A DNA stretch of 64,000 bases, taken from assembly GCF_038502225.1 (NCBI RefSeq), contig NC_091378.1, positions 1,644,244 to 1,708,243 on the forward strand, given 5' to 3'. The translations under genes and the position numbers were made by a program. The notes beneath the pieces were generated by a model. It was not told where the DNA came from, searched no databases, and saw only the letters and a program-made list of their open reading frames with translations. Origin of the DNA: Cherax quadricarinatus (lineage: Eukaryota; Arthropoda; Malacostraca; Decapoda; Parastacidae). Below, piece by piece: positions 43,452 through 54,028 of this stretch. The stretch's first letter is position 1. The number at the start of each line of letters is the position of its first letter.

Positions 43452-44992
43452 ACTGCAGTGGCTGTAGCGCTGGGCTGTAGTACTGGGCTGTAGCGCTGGG
43501 CTGTAGTACTGGGCTGTAGCGCTGGGCTGTAGTACTGGGCTGTAGTACTGGGCTGTAGCGCTGGGCTGTAGCGTTGGGTTGTAGCGCTGGGCTGTAGCGC
43601 TGGGCTGTAGCGCTGGGCTGTAGTACTGGGCTGTAGCGCTGGGCTGTAGCGTTGGGTTGTAGCGCTGGGCTGTAGTACTGGGCTGTAGTGCTGGGCTGTA
43701 GTACTGGGCTGTAGCGCTGGGCTGTAGCGCTGGGCTGTAGTACTGGGCTGTAGTACTGGGCTGTAGCGCTGGGCTGTAGCGCTGGGCTGTAGTACTGGGC
43801 TGTAGTACTGGGCTGTAGTACTGGGCTGTAGCGCTGGGCTGTAGTTCTGGGCTGTAGTACTGGGCTGTAGTGCTGGGCTGTAGTACTGGGCTGTAGTGCT
43901 GGGCTGTAGTGCTGGGCTGTAGTACTGGGCTGTAGCGCTGGGCTGTAGCGCTGGGCTGTAGTACTGGGCTGTAGTGCTGGGCTGTAGTACTGGGCTGTAG
44001 TGCTGGGCTGTAGTACTGTGCTGTAGCGCTGGGCTGTAGCGTTGGGTTGTAGCGCTGGGCTGTAGTACTGGGCTGTAGTGCTGGGCTGTAGTACTGGGCT
44101 GTAGCGCTGGGCTGTAGCGTTGGGCTGTAGCGCTGGGCTGTAGTACTGGGCTGTAGTGCTGGGCTGTAGTACTGGGCTGTAGCGCTGGGCTGTAGTACTG
44201 GGCTGTAGCGCTGGGCTGTAGCGTTGGGCTGTAGCGCTGGGCTGTAGCATTGGGCTGTAGCGCTGGGCTGTAGCGCTGGGCTGTAGCATTGGGCTGTAGC
44301 GCTGGGCTGTAGCGTTGGGCTGTAGCGCTGGGCTGTAGCGTTGGGCTGTAGTGCTGGGCTGCAGCGTTGGGCTGTAGCGCTGGGCTGTAGCGTTGGGCTG
44401 TAGCGCTGGGCTGTAGCGCTGGGCTGTAGCGTTGGGCTGTAGCGTTGGGCTGTAGCGCTGGGCTGTAGCGTTGGGCTGTAGCGCTGGGCTGTAGCGCTGG
44501 GCTGTAGCGTTGGGCTGTAGCGCTGGGCTGTAGCGCTGGGCTGTAGCGCTGGGCTGTAGCGTTGGGCTGTGGCGCTGGGCTGTAGCGCTGGGCTGTAGCG
44601 CTGGGCTGTAGCGTTGGGCTGTAGCGCTGGGCTGTAGCGTTGGGCTGTAGCGCTGGGCTGTAGCTTTGGGCTGTAGCGCTGGGCTGTAGCGTTGGGCTGT
44701 AGCGCTGGGCTGTAGCGCTGGGCTGTAGAGCTGGGCTGTAGCGTTGGGCTGTAGCGCTGGGCTGTAGCGCTGGGCTGTAGCGTTGGGCTGTAGCGCTGGG
44801 CTGTAGCGCTGGGCTGTAGCGCTGGGCTGTAGCGCTGGGCTGTAGCGCTGGGCTGTAGCGCTGGGCTGTAGCGCTGGGCTGTAGCGCTGGGCTGTAGCGT
44901 TGGGCTGTAGCGTTGGGCTGTAGCGCTGGGCTGTAGCGCTGGGCTGTAGCACTGGGCTGTAGCGCTGGGCTGTAGCGTTGGGCTGGAGATCT
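43452..44992. repeat. 13-bp minisatellite, about 118 copies
   Basis: Unit TGGGCTGTAGCGC with variants TAGTAC, TAGTGC, TAGCGT and TAGCAT. GTAGTAC types are concentrated in 43.45-44.2 kb and GTAGCG types in 44.2-45.0 kb. Three units (39 bp) give the minus-frame peptide SPALQPSATAQRY, an artefact of periodicity. Confidence 0.98.
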
Positions 44993-45017
44993 AAGAACTG
45001 ATAGCCGAGTGATGGTG

Positions 45018-45335
45018 TATAATAATAATAATAATCTTTATTTCTACAAGTACATTTAGAACGTGTAAAGACCATAGCTGTGATCAACAACATACTACTA
45101 TATAGAAAGTTCCTTGTTATGCAGAGCATTTCCCGCAAATTAGGTCAGTTTTCTCCCAGGATGCGACCCACACCAGTCTGATAACACCCAGGTACCTACT
45201 TACTGCTAGGTGAACATGAACAGGTGTCTTAGGGAAACACATCCTAAATGTTTCTAGCCTTACCGGGGATCGACCCCCAGACCTCAGTGTGAGCTACACG
45301 CACTACCAACCCAGCTACGAGACACCTACATGTTT
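45018..45335 (-). mobile_element. tRNA-derived SINE, apparently full length
   Basis: The minus strand starts near 45335 with a head containing GTAGCTGGGTTGGTAGTGCG (box A) and GGGGGTCGATCCCCGG (box B). The body contains CCTAGCAGTAAGTAGGTACC and GGTGTGGGTCGCATCCTGGG, and it ends with AAATAAAGATTATTATTATT. The (ATT)n tail marks its 3' end. This is the reference copy for the amplified bodies at 368 and 36098. Confidence 0.8.
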
Positions 45336-45795
45336 TAAAAGTCGTCGTGTTTACGTTTTTGACAGCGGATTTTGTGTTTATCAGCGAAATGTTAAAATAC
45401 CGGCTGGCTGTGTATGTGTTCTACTTTGTGTTGGGTTATTTGTCATACTCTCAATGCTGTTTATGCTGCGCTTGTGATAGACAGTATAATAACAACCTAT
45501 GTGATATGTCAAGATATCTTATTAATGAAAATAAGATACCAGACATATCAAGCAAATTTCCTAAATTTGCTTGTAACTGGTAAGTGAACTGTAGATATAA
45601 ATTCAGATGTACTCCTGTAAACCCTCTTGGAGGCCTAGTTCCTAGGCCTACTGTGTATAAATATATTATTGCACTACCATCCACAGGATGGACATGATGT
45701 GCACAATAAACTAGCCACTACCATCCACAAGACTGATGGACTGAAGACATCGACACAAGACTGAGGGACTGATTACCTCAAACTCCTCCTATTCC
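45336..45795. other. No gene recognised
   Basis: Short open frames on both strands without domains or paired splice sites. A duplicated CTACCATCCACA lies near 45672 and 45717. Confidence 0.5.
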
Positions 45796-45799
45796 ACCT

Positions 45800-45875
45800 T
45801 TTTCTGCCGTGGACTGTGGCGAAACGTTTCCAGAATAAAGATACCCAAATGTTCCAAAAGTGTCTCATTTATCAG
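45800..45875 (+). mobile_element. Retroelement end with hammerhead-like motif, decayed
   Basis: GGACTGTGGCGAAACGTTTC, AATAAAGATACCCAAATG, then GTGTCTCATTTATCAG: same end as 8426-8524 and the minus strand of 51690-51765. The upstream CTGATGA is mutated to CTGCCGT. Confidence 0.6.
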
Positions 45876-46214
45876 GAAACGGCTTGAGAAACCAAGTTTC
45901 CCGTTGAAGACAGCCAGGGACCTCTTGGTAGCTTCCCTCGTGTATGAAGTGAAGGTGTGCATACGTCTTGGTTCCTTTACATTTATTATCTCTACTGCAC
46001 TCGTTGCATGTTTTGCTTTTCACTGGAGGTACTTTGCACCATCTGCCAAGTCTCTTGTTTACTTCTGATGTGTTGCTCTCGTTGCAGCGTTGCTCCGTGT
46101 TGTTGCCACGTCTGTTTCTGGTGCTGGGGTATTGAGGTCAGCCCAAGACTGACTTAAGTCTACAAGTAACATCCACACTGGGGAATTAGCTATATATCAA
46201 GGCAAAATAATGAT

Positions 46215-46415
46215 GATAATACATGCACCTCCACTTCCTCCTGCTGCTCCTTCTCTTCTTCCTGTTGCTGCTCCTCCTTCTCCTCTTCTTCTTCCTGCCT
46301 TTCTTCCCACTCCTGCTCTTGTTGCTGCTGCTCCTCTTATTCCCCCTCCTCTCATGTTTCTCTTCTTCCTCCTACTCCTTATCTTCATCCTCCTATTATT
46401 GTTGTTCATCTAAGT
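46215..46415. repeat. Pyrimidine-rich CTT/CTC/CTG tract
   Basis: Interrupted CTTCCTGCTGCTCC-like triplet repeats; composition alone makes open frames on both strands. Confidence 0.85.
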
Positions 46416-46555
46416 CTTCCCGACACGTCATAAATGCTAAAACCACATCACAACACTGGCTATAAATGTAGTCATTTGATCAACAGTGATGAGTGAAAGA
46501 TGAGAAGGTTCCCTTAGAGGCAGACACCGCTGGGAGATCCTGTTGTCGAGACAAT

Positions 46556-47878
46556 GTGAGCCCTTGTGTTGGTACTCACATACCTGACCTCACCAACACT
46601 TACAGTGAGTCCTTGTGTTGGTACTCACATACCTGACCTCACCAACACTTACTCACAGTGTGAGCCCTTGTGTTGGTACTCACATACCTGACCTCACCAA
46701 CACTTACTCACAGTGAGTCCTTGTGTTGGTACTCACATACCTGACCTCACCAACACTTACTCACAGTGTGAGCCCTTGTGTTGGTACTCACATACCTGAC
46801 CTCACCAACACTTACTCACAGTGAGTCCTTGTGTTGGTACTCACATACCTGACCTCACCAACACTTACTCACAGTGTGAGCCCTTGTGTTGGTACTCACA
46901 TACCTGACCTCACCAACACTTACTCACAGTGTGAGCCCTTGTGTTGGTACTCACATACCTGACCTCACCAACACTTACTCACAGTGTGAGTCCTTGTGTT
47001 GGTACTCACATACCTGACCTCACCAACACTTACTCACAGTGAGTCCTTGTGTTGGTACTCACATACCTGACCTCACCAACACTTACTCACAGTGTGAGCC
47101 CTTGTGTTGGTACTCACATACCTGACCTCACCAACACTTACAGTGTGAGTCCTTGTGTTGGTACTCACATACCTGACCTCACCAACACTTACTCACAGTG
47201 TGAGCCCTTGTGTTGGTACTCACATACCTGACCTCACCAACACTTACTCACAGTGTGAGCCCTTGTGTTGGTACTTACATACCTGACCTCACCAACACTT
47301 ACAGTGTGAGTCCTTGTGTTGGTACTCACATACCTGACCTCACCAACACTTACAGTGTGAGTCCTTGTGTTGGTACTCACATACCTGACCTCACCAACAC
47401 TTACAGTGTGAGCCCTTGTGTTGGTACTCACATACCTGACCTCACCAACACTTACAGTGTGAGCCCTTGTGTTGGTACTCACATACCTGACCTCACCAAC
47501 ACTTACTCACAGTGTGAGCCCTTGTGTTGGTACTCACATACCTGACCTCACCAACACTTACTCACAGTGTGAGCCCTTGTGTTGGTACTCACATACCTGA
47601 CCTCACCAACACTTACTCACAGTGTGAGCCCTTGTGTTGGTACTCACATACCTGACCTCACCAACACTTACTCACAGTGTGAGCCCTTGTGTTGGTACTT
47701 ACATACCTGACCTCACCAACACTTACAGTGTGAGTCCTTGTGTTGGTACTCACATACCTGACCTCACCAACACTTACAGTGTGAGTCCTTGTGTTGGTAC
47801 TCACATACCTGACCTCACCAACACTTACAGTGTGAGCCCTTGTGTTGGTACTCACATACCTGACCTCACCAACACTTA
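46556..47878. repeat. ~55-bp minisatellite, about 25 copies
   Basis: Unit core GTACTCACATACCTGACCTC with CCAACACTTAC and CTTGTGTTGG. Longer units contain TCACAGTGTGAG and shorter ones lack the six bases CTCACA, giving 55-, 54- and 49-bp lengths. Each unit has complementary GTGTTGG and CCAACAC seven-base arms about 20 bp apart. A block of several short and long units recurs at about 47170-47450 and 47600-47860. Confidence 0.96.
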
Positions 47879-47927
47879 CCCACCTCCTCTGACACATCTA
47901 CCTCCACCATCAACAACACAACCTTGA

Positions 47928-48055
47928 TGCTGGTGAAGGGCTCTTGATTCAAGGAACTGGAGCCACCCTCAATTTCCTCGAGTCAAATTTGATTAACTCC
48001 CATTTTCCAGGAGCTGCATGGCCTCCTGGGAGTTTAGCGCTTCCCCACGATGATA
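47928..48055 (+). mobile_element. Interspersed repeat copy (family D)
   Basis: TCTTGATTCAAGGAACTGGA, TTTCCTCGAGTCAAATTTGA, and GGGAGTTTAGCGCTTCCCCA followed by a GATGATAA tail; better preserved than the 13186 copy. Confidence 0.65.
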
Positions 48056-48104
48056 ACAGCACACACAACAACAACAGTGTGACAGTTTATTCAGACACAC
48101 ATAC

Positions 48105-48262
48105 ATACAGGGCGAGGCCAGGAGCTGTGACTCGACCCCTGCAACCAAAACTAGGTGATTACGGCTTTAATAAAATGTATGCCAGGGCTCCCAACGCTAA
48201 GAGAAACAGGGCTCTGTCACTTAAGAGACAGGCCAGGAGCTGAAACACGACTCCTGTAACCA
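48105..48262 (+). mobile_element. LINE 3' terminal fragments
   Basis: GCGAGGCCAGGAGCTGTGAC and TCGACCCCTGCAACCA match the end of the LINE at 60375-60410 (GGCCAGGAGCTGAGTCTCG). A second partial piece with GGCCAGGAGCTGAAACACG follows at about 48232. Confidence 0.65.
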
Positions 48263-48385
48263 ACAGATGATGAACCCTCCACTAATTGACCTTTCTAAAG
48301 TTACACTGAGATTCCATAATTACGTCGCATTTCAAGGAATTAATTATATTTGGGTAATCTAACTCCTAATGAGTTTAATTAGCTA

Positions 48386-50347
48386 CCTGGCACTGCTGTT
48401 GGGATCCCAGCTATCTGGCACTGCTAGTGGGATCCCAGCTACCTGGCACTGCTGTTGGGATCCCAGCCACCTGGCACTGCTGGTGGGATCCCAGCTACCT
48501 GGCACTGCTGGTGGGATCCCAGCTATCTGGCACTGCTGGTGGGATCCCAGCTACCTGGCACTGCTAGTGGGATCCCAGCTATCTGGCACTGCTGGTGGGA
48601 TCCCAGCTACCTGGCACTGCTAGTGGGATCCCAGCTACCTGGCACTGCTAGTGGGATCCCAGCTATCTGGCACTGCTGGTGGGATCCCAGCTACCTGGCA
48701 CTGCTAGTGGGATCCCAGCTACCTGGCACTGCTGGTGGGATCCCAGCTACCTGGCACTGCTAGTGGGATCCCAGCTACCTGGCACTGCTAGTGGGATCCC
48801 AGCTACCTGGCACTGCTAGTGGGATCCCAGCTACCTGGCACTGCTAGTGGGATCCCAGCTACCTGGCACTGCTGGTGGGATCCCAACTACCTGGCACTGC
48901 TAGTGGGATCCCAACTACCTGGCACTAGTGGGCTAGTGGGATCCCAGCTACCTGGCACTGCTAGTGGGATCCCAGCTACCTGGCACTGCTGGTGGGATCC
49001 CAGCTACCTGGCACTGCTAGTGGGATCCTGGCACTGGTGCTGCGCGTGGGATCCCAGCTATCTGGCACTGCTGGTGGGATCCCAGCTACCTGGCACTGCT
49101 GGTGGGATCCCAGCTACCTGGCACTGCTGGTGGGATCCCAGCTACCTGGCACTGCTAGTGGGATCCCAGCTACCTGGCACTGCTGGTGGGATCCCAGCTA
49201 CCTGGCACTGCTGGTGGGATCCCAGCTACCTGGCACTGCTGGTGGGATCCCAGCTACCTGGCACTGCTGGTGGGATCCCAGCTACCTGGCACTGCTAGTG
49301 GGATCCCAGCTACCTGGCACTGCTGGTGGGATCCCAGCTACCTGGCACTGCTAGTGGGATCCCAGCTACCTGGCACTGCTAGTGGGATCCCAGCTACCTG
49401 GCACTGCTAGTGGGATCCCAGCTACCTGGCACTGCTGGTGGGATCCCAGCTACCTGGCACTGCTGGTGGGATCCCAGCTACCTGGCACTGCTGGTGGGAT
49501 CCCAGCTACCTGGCACTGCTAGTGGGATCCCAGCTACCTGGCACTGCTGGTGGGATCCCAGCTACCTGGCACTGCTAGTGGGATCCCAGCTACCTGGCAC
49601 TGCTAGTGGGATCCCAGCTACCTGGCACTGCTGGTGGGATCCCAACTACCTGGCACTGCTAGTGGGATCCCAACTACCTGGCACTGCTAGTGGGATCCCA
49701 ACTACCTGGCACTGCTGGTGGGATCCCAACTACCTGGCACTGCTAGTGGGATCCCAACTACCTGGCACTGCTGGTGGGATCCCAACTACCTGGCACTGCT
49801 AGTGGGATCCCAGCTATCTGGCACTGCTGGTGGGATCCCAGCTACCTGGCACTGCTAGTGGGATCCCAGCTACCTGGCACTGCTGGTGGGATCCCAGCTA
49901 CCTGGCACTGCTGGTGGGATCCCAGCTACCTGGCACTGCTGGTGGGATCCCAACTACCTGGCACTGCTGGTGGGATCCCAGCTACCTGGCACTGCTAGTG
50001 GGATCCCAGCTACCTGGCACTGCTGGTGGGATCCCAGCTACCTGGCACTGCTGGTGGGATCCCAGCTACCTGGCACTGCTGGTGGGATCCCAGCTATCTG
50101 GCACTGCTGGTGGGATCCCAGCTACCTGGCACTGCTAGTGGGATCCCAGCTATCTGGCACTGTTGGTGGGATCCCAGCTACCTGGCACTGCTAGTGGGAT
50201 CCCAGCTATCTGGCACTGCTGGTGGGATCCCAGCTACCTGGCACTGCTAGTGGGATCCCAGCTACCTGGCACTGCTAGTGGGATCCCAGCTATCTGGCAC
50301 TGCTGGTGGGATCCCAGCTACCTGGCACTGCTGGTGGGATCCCAACT
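48386..50347. repeat. 28-bp minisatellite with a GGATCC site in each unit, about 70 copies
   Basis: Unit core GTGGGATCCCAGCTACCTGG plus CACTGCTG or CACTGCTA. Variants are AGCTATC and AACTACC. GGGATCCC is a perfect palindrome carrying a BamHI site in almost every unit. A rearranged patch occurs at about 48920-49050. Confidence 0.98.
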
Positions 50348-50497
50348 CATCAGTAATGTCAATGTGTGATGGGATCTCGACTAATTTAAATTATAGAAGA
50401 AATCACGTCATGGTTAGCCAGGGATCCTGGCTATAAATATATTAGGAATCTATATACTACACAAGCATTACACTTTTAACAATAAAACACGTGATTA

Positions 50498-50885
50498 AAA
50501 ACGTGAAAAATGCCACAGTGAAAACAGGAAATAAAACCCGAGAACTTTCACGTGCTTACATACATCTTCAGAGGAATAGAAAGACAAGAGAAGCATATTG
50601 TATATGTTAAACACTGAGGTGACACCTCACTCGGAGGTGACAACACCTCACACAAACAGGTGTTGTCATCTCGGAGATGTCACCTCAGAGTTTAAACATA
50701 TAAAATGCGCCTCTCTGGCCTCATCTTCTCTGCTGGGTCACCACACAGAAAAGACCCGGGCCGGGACCCGTCCTGGCGAACCTACCTGTACCTGCCTCGT
50801 CTTCCTATTCCTCTGAAGATGTGTAATTACATGAAAGCGCTCAGGTTTTATTTCCCACTTTCACAGTGGTATTTTTTTTCAAGCT
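50498..50885. mobile_element. Long inverted pair of retroelement ends with hammerhead-like cores
   Basis: Both arms, read outward from the centre, contain ATTCCTCTGAAGATGT, a short stem, GAAAG and then a GGTTTTATTTCC-type segment, at 50571-50535 on minus and 50805-50860 on plus. The central part is a strong imperfect hairpin (50606-50648 with 50658-50697; each arm has CTGAGGTGACA and GACAACACCT). The left arm is shorter by about 90 bp in its middle. Confidence 0.7.
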
Positions 50886-50944
50886 GATCTATATATGAAA
50901 AAATCAATTATTTCGATTAATTGCAGAAATTATTTACTTGTAGG

Positions 50945-51080
50945 TTACCTGTTGTCGCTTTCGGGGTCAGCGCCCCCGTGGCCCGGTCCCAGACCAGGCC
51001 TCCTGGTTGCTAAACTAATCGATCAAGCTGTTAGTGCCTGCGCCATCCGCAGTCCAACATGTACACCACAACCTGGCTGA
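50945..51080 (+). mobile_element. LINE 3'-region fragment (family A)
   Basis: GGGGTCAGCGCCCCCGTGGC, CCCGGTCCCAGACCAGGCC, then ACCACAACCTGGCTGATCAG. This copy keeps the part that is also seen at 143-235. Confidence 0.7.
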
Positions 51081-51640
51081 TCAGGAAATGTATTTGAGGA
51101 ATTTGTCAAATTTCCTCAAGAAAACAGCTAGGATTTTGCTGGTAATTTCCTTTATGCACGATGATGAGTCGTGGTTCCTCTACACTTACCGGGCTCTCTG
51201 TATACTCATCACTTCCCTGCTTTTCAACGGAGGTATCAAGCACTGTCTGCCAAGCTTCTTATCATATATAATGATTTCATTGTGCAGCCTTGAGACCACT
51301 CAATTCAATATCTTCCAGGTGCACATTATAATGTATCTTTCTCGCTTATGTTTCAAGGAGTACAATTCAAGGGACCGTTTTTATACGAGCGGTGAAAGTT
51401 CTCTGAACATTTTTCAGTTCTGCAATTTCTCCTGCCTTGAAGACGAACCATTTGTATATAGCAATATTACAGCCTAGAGAGAACGAGTGACCCGAAGAGT
51501 GTCATCATTATTTTAAAGGTTCTAGTTATCCGACCATATTTCTTCCAGTTGTGATGATAATATTGTCCTCCGTAAATGTGAGACCTTCTTGCATTATCAC
51601 TCCCAGGTCTCTCACGTTAAACTAATACAATGCTGAGTGA
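51081..51640 (-). pseudogene. LINE coding remnant linked to family A end
   Basis: The minus strand near 51615-51540 reads DLGVIMQEGLTFTEDNIII, aligning with the KDLGVTITPSTSPEAHINQI segment of the LINE at 59030. The family A hallmark lies downstream in that orientation. The 147-codon plus-strand open frame here (51034-51477) is therefore likely an antisense shadow. Confidence 0.5.
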
Positions 51641-51643
51641 TTG

Positions 51644-51689
51644 ATCATCTTGATGGTACTGGAATGGTATGCAGTACCATCAAGATGAT
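51644..51689. repeat. 17-bp perfect inverted repeat in retroelement tail
   Basis: Left arm 51644-51660 (ATCATCTTGATGGTACT) is exactly complementary to 51673-51689, with a 12-base loop. It sits just downstream (minus strand) of the ribozyme-like motif. Confidence 0.85.
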
Positions 51690-51790
51690 GAATTAGACAC
51701 AAGTGCAAGATCTGGGTATCTTTATTTTGTAGACGTTTCGCCAACCAGTGACTTCATCAGTACAACACAGGGTCAGGAGCACAATACTGA
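51690..51790 (-). mobile_element. Retroelement end with near-intact hammerhead-like motif
   Basis: On the minus strand: stem I arm TTGTA (51765-51761), CTGATGA (51760-51754), an extra A and stem II, GAA (51739-51737), ACGT (51736-51733), C (51732) and stem I partner TACAA (51731-51727). It is followed at once by AATAAAGATACCC. The same end occurs at 8426 and 45800. Confidence 0.65.
51727..51765 (-). ncRNA. Hammerhead-type self-cleaving motif (candidate)
   Basis: The order stem I, CUGAUGA, stem II, GAA, stem III, C, stem I is that of a type I hammerhead. Stem I is 5 bp (UUGUA with UACAA). Stem II pairs GUCA with UGGC (one G-U). Stem III is only the self-complementary ACGU, so within one strand it is minimal, as reported for retroelement hammerheads thought to act as dimers. 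One extra A between the core and stem II departs from consensus. Activity is untested. Confidence 0.45.
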
Positions 51791-52005
51791 AGAGGAAGAT
51801 GAGGTAATCAATCCCTCAGCCTAGCAACCTGGCAACAACATCCTTGAGTGGGTATTAGTGGGCATGGCACTCGTCCATTGCCCAGGTCTTACCCCCACAC
51901 CCCTACCCGAACCTGCACACTATCACTCACGCCCATTACTCTTGTCTGGTTACTGCAGTACTAGCCCACCTTGCCTGCCCACACTGTTCGGTAAAAGGCA
52001 TCCAC

Positions 52006-53148
52006 CGCTGCACGCCCACGACCCACCACTCCCCGCCCACGACCCACCACTCCCCGCCCACGACCCACCACTCCCCGCCCACGACCCACCGCTCCCCGCC
52101 CACGACCCACTACTCCCCGCCCACGACCCACCACTCCACGCCCACGACCCACCACTCCCCGCCCACGACCCACCACTCCACGCCCACGACCCACCACTCC
52201 ACGCCCACGACCCACCACTCCACGCCCACGACCCACTACTCCCCGCCCACGACCCACAACTCCACGCACACGACCCACTACTCCCCGCCCACGACCCACC
52301 ACTCCCCGCCCACGACCCACCACTCCCCGCCCACGACCCACCACTCCCCGCCCACGACCCACCGCTCCCCGCCCACGACCCACCACTCCACGCCCACGAC
52401 CCACCACTCCACGCCCACGACCCACCACTCCACGCCCACGACCCACCACTCCACGCCCACGACCCACCACTCCCCGCCCACGACCCACCACTCCACGCCC
52501 ACGACCCACTACTCCCCGCCCACGACCCACCACTCCACGCCCACGACCCACCACTCCCCGCCCACGACCCACCACTCCCCGCCCACGACCCACCACTCCA
52601 CGCCCACGACCCACCACTCCACGCCCACGACCCACCACTCCACGCCCACGACCCACTACTCCACGCCCACGACCCACCACTCCACGCCCACGACCCCCCA
52701 CTCCACGCCCACGACCCACCACTCCACGCCCACGACCCACTACTCCACGCCCACGACCCACCACTCCACGCCCACGACCCACCACTCCACGCCCACGACC
52801 CACCACTCCACGCCCACGACCCACTACTCCACGCCCACGACCCACCACTCCACGCCCACGACCCACCACTCCCCGCCCACGACCCACCACTCCACGCCCA
52901 CGACCCACTACTCCACGCCCACGACCCACCACTCCACGCCCCCGACCCACGACTCCACGCCCACGACCCACCACTCCACGCCCACGACCCACCACTCCAC
53001 GCCCACGACCCACTACTCCACGCCCACGACCCACCACTCCACGCCCACGACCCACCACTCCACGCCCACGACCCACCACTCCACGCCCACGACCCACCAC
53101 TCCACGCCCACGACCCACCACTCCACGCCCACGACCCACTACTCCACG
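52006..53148. repeat. 21-bp minisatellite, about 54 copies
   Basis: Unit CACGACCCACCACTCCACGC plus C, with CCGCC versus CACGCC and CTACTCC variants. Very GC-rich and strand-biased. Seven codons per unit keep both strands open (HDPPLHA and GRGRGVV repeats). Confidence 0.98.
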
Positions 53149-53568
53149 CTATAAATATAAAGATATACTTATATGAACCAGATACATTACAGTCGCTGCG
53201 CGATCCCAAAGAAATATCCCCGTATTGTATAACCCCAGCCCCCTCTACCTCAACACACACACACTACTAGAATAGTACAGAGTCTTCAACACATACTATC
53301 AGAATAGTACAAAGTATGGAACACATTTTTAACGCAGTAACAGTTAACACCGAAGATTTGAAGTGAATTAGAAGAAACGTTAAGTCATCATATGGAATAT
53401 CACATTTTTTAAATAAACTAGTCAAAACAGGACATGTATAGGTCTAATCTGATTCAAAGTTTTTATTAAGCAATAAATCAGGTTAAATTGGACATACATA
53501 GGCCTAGTCTAATTCAAAGCTTTCACTAAGCTTGAAGCCGGTCAGAAGTTGCATCAAGTTGATCAATG
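53149..53568. other. No gene recognised
   Basis: Includes a duplicated ACACATACTATCAGAATAGT-like segment (53262-53320) and a duplicated GGCCTAGTCTAATTCAAAGC-like segment (53430-53520). Not coding. Confidence 0.5.
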
Positions 53569-53570
53569 TT

Positions 53571-53712
53571 CCAACACTGATCAACTTGATCAGTGTTGCA
53601 ATACTGATCAACTTGATCAGTGTTGCAATACTGATCAACTTGATCAGTGTTGCAATACTGATCAACTTGATCAGTGTTGCAATACTGATCAACTTGATCA
53701 GTGTTGCAAGGT
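53571..53712. repeat. 27-bp palindromic minisatellite, about 5 copies
   Basis: Each unit is a near-perfect palindrome: CAACACTGATCAA, one unpaired centre base, then TTGATCAGTGTTG. Tandem palindromes can extrude as a cruciform. Two TGATCA sites occur per unit. Confidence 0.95.
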
Positions 53713-53911
53713 TGATGCTAATTTGGACGATACAGACTGAAATTATCGCACGAACATAAGAATTTAAATTTTCCCAATTTCTTCCAAGAAAAAGCAAATA
53801 TGGGCCTACACAGGCCGTAATAAATCCAAACTTTTCTCTAGAAACATTTGAAGTTGTCGTAACTACTGAGTTCATCGTGAAATACTTGACGATATCCAGG
53901 TAATCCAGGTA

Positions 53912-54028
53912 TCCTCACTGCTCTACTGAAGTCTCCCAGCTCAGGCTGACAGATCCCATCAGTTGATGCAAGAAACTCGTCCTGTGTGCTGAAATATGAC
54001 GGGGAAACACACCTACCTTTATTTCCTG
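53912..54028. repeat. Interspersed repeat fragment (family C)
   Basis: Shares the 21-bp block at 53931-53951 with 2952-2972 and ends in TTTCCTGCTATTATATAACA, which flows into the unit of the next array. That array therefore probably grew from this element. Confidence 0.55.

Noticed and set aside
45289..45684. Small membrane-like proteins from overlapping frames
   Set aside because: Three overlapping short frames on both strands, partly in the SINE head; no start context, splice sites or domain.
51034..51477. 147-residue plus-strand protein
   Set aside because: Overlaps a LINE remnant read on the opposite strand (DLGVIMQEGL at 51540-51615) and family A sequence; most likely antisense shadow.
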